DNA of 64,000 bases, taken from M55B154 sp964486725 (lineage in GTDB: Bacteria; Spirochaetota; UBA4802; UB4802). The stretch covers positions 1 through 64,000 of the forward strand of contig CAZAOK010000004.1 in NCBI GenBank assembly GCA_964486725.1. Direction: 5' to 3'. This document shows, piece by piece, positions 44,856 to 51,715 of the stretch. Each line of letters starts with the position of its first letter. The stretch's first letter is position 1. Position numbers and translations under genes: made by a program. Below the pieces are notes generated by a model. That model ran no database searches. It was not told where the DNA came from and saw only the letters and a list, made by a program, of their open reading frames with translations.

Positions 44856-46091
44856 ATGAAGACTAAAACTATTACAGGGGTAATACTAATAGTATTCGGT
44901 CTGGGTTTATTTATATACTATGACCAGTATATACAGCCTGAGAGGGAAGCATCAAAGCTCCTTGTCGAAGCAAAAATGATATATGAACGTGGTAACAGGG
45001 AAGCAGTAAATGATGCTATAAATCTTTTCACAAAAATTATCGCCCGTTATCCTGAAACGGGCATGGTAGGTGAAGCGTACTATTATATCGGGCAATGTTA
45101 TGAAAAACTTGGTTTGAAGAGACTTGCATACCTGAAATATGTATACGTTCTTAAAAACAACCGTGAGCAGCTGTCAAAGTCAATGCAAAGAGATATTATT
45201 GTACGATTGGCACATATAAATGTTTTGAAAAAAAATTCTGAAGAAGCAATCCACCAGATGTATAGCCTTCTTAATACTTCCTCAAACAAGGAGTTCAGAA
45301 GCAGGGTATATTCCGAGCTTGGGCATACATTTCTAAAGACGGGTGAGTTTAGCAAGGCCCGGCGAATGTTTGAGATTGCTCTACGTGAACACGGCAGTAA
45401 TGAGGATGCGATACTTGGCAGGGCACGCTCATTAAAACATCTTGGCCAGGCAACAAAAGCCTATGACAACTATGACTATTTTCTTAAATACTATGGTGGA
45501 ATAAGTCAATATGCTGATGATGTAAGGAGCTCATACAGGGATCAGGCTTACCAGAGCGGTCTTCATGCCTTTCGAAAGGGACAGTACTGGAAAGGAATAT
45601 CCTTTTTCCAAAGGGTGCTTACACATTTTCCCGGTCACAAGAGGAGCGAGAATGCACTTTACTGGACGGGTGAATGCTATTTCGCATTGAAAAAATTTGA
45701 CAGGGCTATAGGGTATTTCAACAGGACCTTAACTAATAATTTCTACCATAAAGATCAGGACGCGCAGATAAAAAAAGGATACTCATATTTTATGAGCAAG
45801 CGATTCGATCTTGCTGCCAGGGAATTTCAGAAATATTTAAGATATTATCCCAGGGGGAAATACGTATCTGTTGCCCGTGAGTGGAATAAGATGAGTACAA
45901 AAGAACTTCAATACAGGATACAGCGGAGCAGTCCGTCTGGTGATGTGAAGAAGGAAGAATCATTTCCAGGTGATGAAAATGTTGATGAAAACCTGGATGA
46001 TGAGCTTGATCTTCAGGAAGATGAAGAAGTTGCCGCTACTGATCAGACTATATATAGAAAAATAGAACGGGTGAATGTAGCAGAGCTTTAA
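44856..46091 (+). CDS. Membrane-anchored TPR protein
   Basis: A 411-aa protein with a single N-terminal anchor (TITGVILIVFGLGLFIYYDQYI) and about seven TPR/Sel1-like repeats (EAYYYIGQCYEKLGLKRLAYLKYVYVLKNN, AFRKGQYWKGISFFQRVLTHFPGHKRSENALYWTGECYFALKKF) resembling YbgF/CpoB-type outer-envelope assembly proteins. The tail is very acidic (GDENVDENLDDELDLQEDEE). ATG 44856 follows GAGGAG; the frame's earlier TTG overlaps this site. It follows the FN3 gene by 50 bases and probably works with it. Confidence 0.8.
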   Translation: MKTKTITGVILIVFGLGLFIYYDQYIQPEREASKLLVEAKMIYERGNREAVNDAINLFTKIIARYPETGMVGEAYYYIGQCYEKLGLKRLAYLKYVYVLKNNREQLSKSMQRDIIVRLAHINVLKKNSEEAIHQMYSLLNTSSNKEFRSRVYSELGHTFLKTGEFSKARRMFEIALREHGSNEDAILGRARSLKHLGQATKAYDNYDYFLKYYGGISQYADDVRSSYRDQAYQSGLHAFRKGQYWKGISFFQRVLTHFPGHKRSENALYWTGECYFALKKFDRAIGYFNRTLTNNFYHKDQDAQIKKGYSYFMSKRFDLAAREFQKYLRYYPRGKYVSVAREWNKMSTKELQYRIQRSSPSGDVKKEESFPGDENVDENLDDELDLQEDEEVAATDQTIYRKIERVNVAEL

Positions 46092-46118
46092 GATTCGGGC
46101 TTAAGATAATAATACAAG

Positions 46119-46150
46119 ATGGTCACCTCGGAAAGGTGGCCATACTTTTA
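46119..46150 (+). terminator. Terminator after the TPR gene
   Basis: A ten-base stem ATGGTCACCT / AGGTGGCCAT (46119-46128 with 46134-46143, one G-T pair) with a CGGAA loop, then ACTTTTAT, 28 bases after the stop. Confidence 0.7.
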
Positions 46151-46164
46151 TATTATGAAAAAAC

Positions 46165-46313
46165 GTAATTACTCAGCTGTCATGCTGAATAATTACAAAT
46201 TATGCTAAAATGAATAATCCTGCATCTCCCCCGCCGAAGGCGGGGGGAGATGCTCAAATTCATTTTCATTATGAAGTAAATGATCAATATTTTAGTCATA
46301 GCTGAGTAGTCAC
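46165..46313 (-). mobile_element. MITE copy 4, with intact 8-bp target duplication
   Basis: A 149-bp copy in inverted orientation to copy 3, matching it closely over its whole length. Ends GTAATTACTCAGCTGTCATG and ATAGCTGAGTAGTCAC; centre GCATCTCCCCCGCCGAAGGC. Flanks are identical 8-mers GAAAAAAC (46157-46164 and 46314-46321). It carries no coding frame. Confidence 0.93.
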
Positions 46314-46456
46314 GAAAAAACGATGAATTTTAATCATTGACAACAACAAAGTTCATGTTGTAACAGTGAGTTATAATTGAAAATCAGATGACCCGCTTGA
46401 TGAGAGCAATAATAAGTTTTAATCAAACATCAGTATAAACATGGAGTGTAATTTGT

Positions 46457-47197
46457 ATGTTCAGGGAATATTTTATAAAAAAACAGAAAGAACTCTTAAA
46501 AAAACCTAAAACCACATCAAAAACTGCTGCAAAAAAAGGAACCGCGGCATCAAAAAGTAAATCAGCAAAATCAACAACCCCGGTGTCTTATGATTTGAAA
46601 TATTTTGAAAAGCTTATGGAAGGATTGTTGCCGCAAAACCTGGTAATAGAAAAAGCTTTGCCCATTGACGCAAGTGGTTATGTGGCAGAGAACCTGGATT
46701 ATATTATTTATTATAATAAATGGCCATCTATCCAGGATATAATGGGGGGACATGTTCCAGCTGAACTGGTATATGCCACATGTCATGTGGAAAATAAATT
46801 AACAAAGACATCTATTAACAGCATTCTTAATAAAGTAGTTCTGGCAAAAAAGCTGAACAGGTTTACTGAAAATATGAGCCAGGCTTATATGATTCCTGCC
46901 TTTGTAATGGTATATGAAAGTACCATAGGTCTTCCGGATATCAAACAAAGTGTTGTAGACTATTATATGGACAAAAGTATAGATTCACTGCTTGAGTTTG
47001 ATGTGATGTTGATTGTCAACAAGGGAATTGTAATAAAAGACTGGCGGGAAAAAAGAAAATTCGTGGCTCTTGAAACAGGTAAAGATTCGCTTATGTGGTT
47101 TTTTGTCTTGATGAATGAATACCTGGAAATTGATGAACAACGGGAAGTAGATCTGCGTAATTACATCCATCAGAAAGAGCGGTATGAAGAGTATTGA
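46457..47197 (+). CDS. Hypothetical protein with PD-(D/E)XK/DUF6602-like region
   Basis: A 246-aa protein. After a lysine/alanine/serine-rich leader (PKTTSKTAAKKGTAASKSKS) it has a fold reminiscent of DUF6602 nuclease-like proteins: LDYIIYYNKWPSIQ (Asp in the first strand), then HVPAELVYATCHVENKLT with an E-x-K (VENK), then SINSILNKVVLAKKL. These fit a PD-(D/E)XK phosphodiesterase core. The remainder (YMIPAFVMVYES, DVMLIVNKGIVI) matches the later strands. Function is unproven; no modification or other defence gene is adjacent. Confidence 0.55.
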   Translation: MFREYFIKKQKELLKKPKTTSKTAAKKGTAASKSKSAKSTTPVSYDLKYFEKLMEGLLPQNLVIEKALPIDASGYVAENLDYIIYYNKWPSIQDIMGGHVPAELVYATCHVENKLTKTSINSILNKVVLAKKLNRFTENMSQAYMIPAFVMVYESTIGLPDIKQSVVDYYMDKSIDSLLEFDVMLIVNKGIVIKDWREKRKFVALETGKDSLMWFFVLMNEYLEIDEQREVDLRNYIHQKERYEEY

Positions 47198-47217
47198 TGA
47201 ATGTTGTAGTATTATAC

Positions 47218-47246
47218 TTGACATTTTATGAATATTCATTATTAAT
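47218..47246 (+). promoter_or_regulatory. Probable promoter of the VWA gene
   Basis: A perfect TTGACA (47218-47223) with TATTAA or ATTAAT 16-17 bases downstream, about 75 bases before the VWA start. Confidence 0.45.
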
Positions 47247-47320
47247 AATGACACAATACAACTATTATCAATGCGTTTCAGGAGATATATACAGATAATA
47301 AATTCGAAAAGGAGTTCGCC

Positions 47321-48445
47321 TTGAAAACGCAAACAAGAAGAAGTCACGGCGCATTTGCCGTTATACTCAGCGTTGCCATTGTGCTGATGATGGCTGTTCC
47401 AAATCTGTATGCTGCCAAAAAAAAGGATCTCATTCTTGTGCTTGACACATCGTTGAGTATGGCCGGTCACGGGGGAAAAAGTATAATGTCCCGAGTGAAG
47501 AAAAGTCTTCCCCGGTTTATTGATCAGCTTGAAGAGGATGACAGTATAACCTTTATCACGTTTGATACAGATGTAAAGGTGTATCCCCGCATTGTTATTG
47601 AAGATGAAAGTAACAGGGATGTTATTAAAAAATATATTTCCATGGTAGAGGCAAAAGGAAAGTGGACCTATACCATGCGAATGATTAGAACTGTATTTGC
47701 AACAGCGCAAAAACTTGAAGACGAATATCCCGACAGGGAAAGGGTTATCGTGGTGCTGACCGACGCGCTTGATGATCCACCGCCATGGCAGGGTGGTGCG
47801 CATTTTAATATAAAAAGTATTGCTGAAAAATATAGCGGGAAAGAATGGTTTATTCATTTTGTCAGCCTTGGAAATCTAAAGCAGAATGAAAAAGTTGCAG
47901 AGATCACCAGGCAGGTAAAAGAGAATGTATCTGAGTATACCAGTCTTGTTGAGACCCGGGAGGATACAGAAAAGGATATTTCAGAAGACCTGACCCGCGA
48001 AATGACCACAATGATTGAGGACAAAAGAGAAAGTGACAGGATGTTTTTTACACGTCCATGGTTTATCGCGATACTGGTCGTTTTGTTTGTTCTGGTTATA
48101 ATATATTTTCTTAAAAAACTTGCCGAACTAAAAGTACGGGGAAAGCTTGAATACTGGAATAATGAGCTTCTTGAGCCATACATTGAAGAGTTCAATCTTA
48201 CGACAACCAATAGCAAGTCAGTTTTTATCGGCAGGGGAGTAGGTAATCACCTTAACATCAGGGACTTTGATGTCCGTAAACCTGTAGTTATTTCAGCCGA
48301 TCGGGAAAGTGGAGAAGTTAAATGTACCGTGTCTATGACTGGAGAAGAGTCAATAGAGTTTAAGAACAGGAAACCGGGAAAATTTCTGCAGGATGGCGAT
48401 ATTTTTAAAGTTGCCAATTATACATTTAAGTATTACGAGGAATAA
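47321..48445 (+). CDS. VWA-domain protein with one membrane helix and FHA-like tail
   Basis: A 374-aa protein with a signal (VILSVAIVLMMAVPNLYA), a von Willebrand A domain from residue 35 (DLILVLDTSLSMAGHGGKSIMSRVKKSLPRFIDQL, MIDAS motif DTSLS, and later VLTDALDD), then a transmembrane helix (PWFIAILVVLFVLVIIYFL, about residues 243-262). The C-terminal 90 residues (VFIGRGVGNHLNIRDFDVRKPVVISADRESGEVKCTV) look like an FHA-type sandwich, although the phosphothreonine residues are not obvious. The start is a TTG with AAAAGGAG seven bases ahead. It may sense or bind a ligand at the envelope. No MoxR ATPase is adjacent. Confidence 0.8.
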   Translation: MKTQTRRSHGAFAVILSVAIVLMMAVPNLYAAKKKDLILVLDTSLSMAGHGGKSIMSRVKKSLPRFIDQLEEDDSITFITFDTDVKVYPRIVIEDESNRDVIKKYISMVEAKGKWTYTMRMIRTVFATAQKLEDEYPDRERVIVVLTDALDDPPPWQGGAHFNIKSIAEKYSGKEWFIHFVSLGNLKQNEKVAEITRQVKENVSEYTSLVETREDTEKDISEDLTREMTTMIEDKRESDRMFFTRPWFIAILVVLFVLVIIYFLKKLAELKVRGKLEYWNNELLEPYIEEFNLTTTNSKSVFIGRGVGNHLNIRDFDVRKPVVISADRESGEVKCTVSMTGEESIEFKNRKPGKFLQDGDIFKVANYTFKYYEE

Positions 48446-48504
48446 TACGGGTACAATTTTAAAAATTTATTATATGTGTCAAATAAAGCCTTGACATTAT
48501 ACAC

Positions 48505-48533
48505 TTGACTGTTAGCATCTATTTGTTTACAAT
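48505..48533 (+). promoter_or_regulatory. Strong promoter of cfpA
   Basis: TTGACT (48505-48510), 17 bases, TACAAT (48528-48533), a near-consensus sigma70 promoter 130 bases before the cfpA start. A second TTGACA at 48491 with TAGCAT at 48513 overlaps it. Confidence 0.65.
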
Positions 48534-48662
48534 GCAGGTAATAATATATGCATAACCTTCGGCGATAATCTGGCAATAATTATTTCCATAATACAGTTCG
48601 CCGCGGATAATCATATAAAAACTCAAAATAAGATGATAAGTATTTGATAAGGAGGTCTATAC

Positions 48663-50609
48663 ATGTCAATAGCCCAATTTCCAAAAAGCCCCAATAAGGT
48701 TCACCCTTCAGAGCCGAGCGCTGTCGGGTCGAGAAATTCACTTGCCCAGGAAGGTCGTGATAAAGTTGCTGAGGCGAAGCTGGTTCTGGATGAAACTGTA
48801 GACAAGGTGCTTAATAATATGGAGAATAAGCTCCCCGAGGAGGTTTTAAAAAACCTTGATGTTATGGGTGGCTTAAAGGAAAAACTCTACAATTATGTGA
48901 ACCAGACGTATGTAAACATGTTCAATCGTTATACTGTTACGATGGAAGATGAGTTCGTAAAGAAGGTCAGGGATTTTACCGACCGTGAAGAAGCGAAAGG
49001 TCTTGCCCGGTATACGCCACGTGAAATTACGGAACTCCTTGATAAGGTTGGTGGAGCTGATAAGTTTAATACAGGTGAAGTTGAAAAATCCATGGTAAAC
49101 ATGTATGGTCATCTTCAGGGGCATATTCAGCGCGGTATGAACGATCTTGAAAATGAAACCAATGCAATTTTACGACAGAAGACAGATGTAGGTGCATTCA
49201 TAAGAGGTGAAAACGCATATTCGATAATAAAATGCGTTTTCAAAGATAATTCACTGAAACCCAAGTTTGTTAACGATGTGAAACTTTCAATCAACATACT
49301 TGACAGTGAGTTGATCAGCCCCATCTATCATTACCAGGTTACCGTTGAGTCTCTTCTTAAAGATGCAATTCAGAAGCACATTCACGATTTGATCGATAAG
49401 CAGATCGAATCGCTTAAAGAAGAGCTTATGGATCAGGGTAAAAGTGAGCTTTCCGGTTCAGAAATTATGTTCGAAAAGGTCAAAAGGATCGAGAACTTCA
49501 CAGATGATGAAAAAGAAGATGAGAAGTCAAAACGATACACTATTTTGGCTAAAAAGTTCCTTGATAAAATTGAAGGTCTCCGTGCAGAGATTGATATTGA
49601 CGAATATGATCCGCTTAATGTTCGTGAAAATATCAAGTACATCATTGATGAAGAAAATATCAGGAACAGGGGATACAATACCGCTATCAATGCGATCACC
49701 TCAATTCTTGATACCAGTAAGCTTGGCTACCAGGTTTGTGATAACATGAAAAATGCCAGGATCTGTAATATCCGTGAGTATGAAGAACTTGATTCATCAA
49801 TTCTTCCCGATGAGCGCTATCAGATTCGCCTTGCATACTACGATCAGAACCAGTTAAGAGAAGAAAAGAAAGAATATGATCGCCAGATGGATGCCTTTAC
49901 CCGTGAGATACTCAGAGCATGGGATGTTGTTCACGCTCATTATGAATCCAAGAAGCGTTTCAGGTCACTCAGGGATTTTGATGACCTGGCAAACAGGCTT
50001 ATGAGCCGTGATTGGAGACGAACCAAGCGTGAAGAAGACATGGATCCGAACAGTGTATTGTGGAATGAAATTGGTGAACTCTATAATGAGAATACCTTCG
50101 TAGAGAAGAATAACAGAACATACGAAGACAGGATCATGAATCTAAAAAATAAGATGAGATACCTCACCAATCGATTGCAGGAAATGCACGGATATCAGAA
50201 CCCCATAGAGCGTGTTATTCTTGATGAACGACTTAACTTTATTGAAAGAAGGTTTAACGAGTTCACATACAAGATTAATCCTCACCACATTCAGCCTGGC
50301 TTGATTCTTGATGTTGATATAACAACAATCAAGAGAAAGCAGTATATGCTGAAGGGTATGGCTAATGTGCTTAATGAATTCCTGTACGGTATATCTAAGG
50401 GATTCCAGGATGCTGCCTTCGCAACATTTAAGAGAAGAAGGTCTACAGTAAGAACTGATATCGACCAGTCTTTTTCAACAGAAGAGACAAAGGAAGATAT
50501 TTTTGAGGCAGCATACAAGGCAAGTGCCGGTGAATCAGATGTGAAGGGATCTGTGAATCTTTCACCTAAAGGAAAATCAAAAAAGAGTTCTGGTTTAAAA
50601 GAACTGTAA
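48663..50609 (+). CDS. cfpA: Cytoplasmic filament protein A
   Basis: A 648-aa protein that in Treponema forms the ribbon of cytoplasmic filaments running under the flagella and is needed for normal chromosome segregation and division. I recognise family stretches such as ENKLPEEVLKNLDVMGGLKEKLYNYVNQTYVNMFNRYTV, VGGADKFNTGEVEKSMVNMYGHLQGHIQRGMN, LSINILDSELISPIYHYQVTVE and QPGLILDVDITTIKRKQYMLKGMANVLNEF. It is largely helical and coiled-coil, without a signal peptide. It has a strong promoter, an AGGAGG ribosome site and its own terminator, consistent with an abundant structural protein. Confidence 0.9.
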   Translation: MSIAQFPKSPNKVHPSEPSAVGSRNSLAQEGRDKVAEAKLVLDETVDKVLNNMENKLPEEVLKNLDVMGGLKEKLYNYVNQTYVNMFNRYTVTMEDEFVKKVRDFTDREEAKGLARYTPREITELLDKVGGADKFNTGEVEKSMVNMYGHLQGHIQRGMNDLENETNAILRQKTDVGAFIRGENAYSIIKCVFKDNSLKPKFVNDVKLSINILDSELISPIYHYQVTVESLLKDAIQKHIHDLIDKQIESLKEELMDQGKSELSGSEIMFEKVKRIENFTDDEKEDEKSKRYTILAKKFLDKIEGLRAEIDIDEYDPLNVRENIKYIIDEENIRNRGYNTAINAITSILDTSKLGYQVCDNMKNARICNIREYEELDSSILPDERYQIRLAYYDQNQLREEKKEYDRQMDAFTREILRAWDVVHAHYESKKRFRSLRDFDDLANRLMSRDWRRTKREEDMDPNSVLWNEIGELYNENTFVEKNNRTYEDRIMNLKNKMRYLTNRLQEMHGYQNPIERVILDERLNFIERRFNEFTYKINPHHIQPGLILDVDITTIKRKQYMLKGMANVLNEFLYGISKGFQDAAFATFKRRRSTVRTDIDQSFSTEETKEDIFEAAYKASAGESDVKGSVNLSPKGKSKKSSGLKEL

Positions 50610-50634
50610 AATAACAGTCCCATATTTAAGTAAT

Positions 50635-50664
50635 AAAAGGATGGCAAAAGCCATCCTTTTATTA
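50635..50664 (+). terminator. Terminator after cfpA
   Basis: An 11-bp perfect stem AAAAGGATGGC / GCCATCCTTTT (50635-50645 with 50650-50660) with a four-base loop, 25 bases after the stop. Confidence 0.9.
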
Positions 50665-50774
50665 TATGGCAAAAGACTTGCAATTAACAAAGTAATATTA
50701 TATAATGCGTTCAAATAAAGTTCCTTTTATTTTCATTGAGTAACATATATATTCCACTTGAGAGGTATTATATT

Positions 50775-51677
50775 ATGGAAACCACGTACTATTCTCTTGC
50801 CACTAAATCGAATTTCAATAAGGCATTAAATCATTTTTTTAAAGTTAACGAAGTCGTTGAGGAAGTAGAATCGGGTCAAAATTTTGCTGATGTGATAAAT
50901 TCATTGCTTTACGATGATGAAATCGAATCAGACCAGATACTTCCAATAATTGGAGCTGTTATCAGGGATAAGTACAAGTATTCATATGATTCATTCCATG
51001 TTCCTTCTTCCATAAATGATTTCAGTAAGATAGCGGCAGAAACAGAAAAATGGACAGCTGTAGATTTATTTACTGTATATTTTAATGCAAGCAACGAGGT
51101 ATTTCTTATCAACCCAAAGAATTCTCAACACTGGGAACGAGTTCGAGAATTATCAAAGGATCAATTAATCATATTATATGCAAAATATTTAAAGGATGAA
51201 GAAAATACTAATATTGAAAAAGAAGCAATTAATGCAGTTGAAGAGATGATAGCGGGAAGGGATGTTTTTATCAACAAGGAATTTGTCGATGAAACAGTGA
51301 TACCGAAGACTACACAGAAAAAAGAAAAGCCTGTATCAGAAGGTAAACGGCAGATGACACCCAAGTATTCGATAACTGTAACAAACGAATTATTTCATAA
51401 CGGGAATGTGGAAGCATGGAAAAAAATAATTGAAAGCTTTGAGACTTCCCATCCTGACCTGGAAGTGCATATCTATCATGAAGGTGAAAAGATCAATGAC
51501 ATTAATTCGCTATTCAAGTGGGGCAAGGTGAAGCATGGAGATCCAATATTCTTCCAGGTGGTGGGGGAAAATATTAAGAATGTTTCAAAGCTGCAAAAAT
51601 ACTTATACGAAGGTGCAAGCCAGAGATTTGAGCAATTCCTTAAAATTGGTGTGGGTAAAGTTTTAAACCTGTTCTAA
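50775..51677 (+). CDS. Hypothetical protein with C-terminal HPr-like domain
   Basis: A 300-aa protein. Residues 1-190 are helical and not recognised. Residues about 196-300 follow the HPr fold: KYSITVTNELFHNGNVEAWKKIIESF (cf. VTNELGLHARPAAKFV), then DLEVHIYHEGEKINDINSLFKWGKVKHGDPIFFQVVGENIKNVSKLQKYL. The canonical GLHARPA is not kept; His208 in NELFHNG sits one position off the phosphorylatable histidine. It lies between cfpA and the PPDK-like gene, 38 bases from the latter, the order I recall from T. pallidum (TP0748-TP0747-TP0746). ATG 50775 is used because an earlier TTG lacks a ribosome site. Confidence 0.6.
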   Translation: METTYYSLATKSNFNKALNHFFKVNEVVEEVESGQNFADVINSLLYDDEIESDQILPIIGAVIRDKYKYSYDSFHVPSSINDFSKIAAETEKWTAVDLFTVYFNASNEVFLINPKNSQHWERVRELSKDQLIILYAKYLKDEENTNIEKEAINAVEEMIAGRDVFINKEFVDETVIPKTTQKKEKPVSEGKRQMTPKYSITVTNELFHNGNVEAWKKIIESFETSHPDLEVHIYHEGEKINDINSLFKWGKVKHGDPIFFQVVGENIKNVSKLQKYLYEGASQRFEQFLKIGVGKVLNLF

Positions 51678-51715
51678 TAGAATAATATATATTCTTTCTA
51701 AGGAGATGAGTATTT

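Noticed and set aside
13258..46313. Repeats considered as a CRISPR array
   Set aside because: The repeats are tens of kilobases apart, palindromic and flanked by target duplications; there are no spacers and no cas genes.
46985..47857. 290-residue open frame on the minus strand
   Set aside because: It is antisense to the PD-(D/E)XK-like and VWA genes, whose protein motifs and ribosome sites are clear; its composition (many Phe, His, Ile) is that of a complement shadow.
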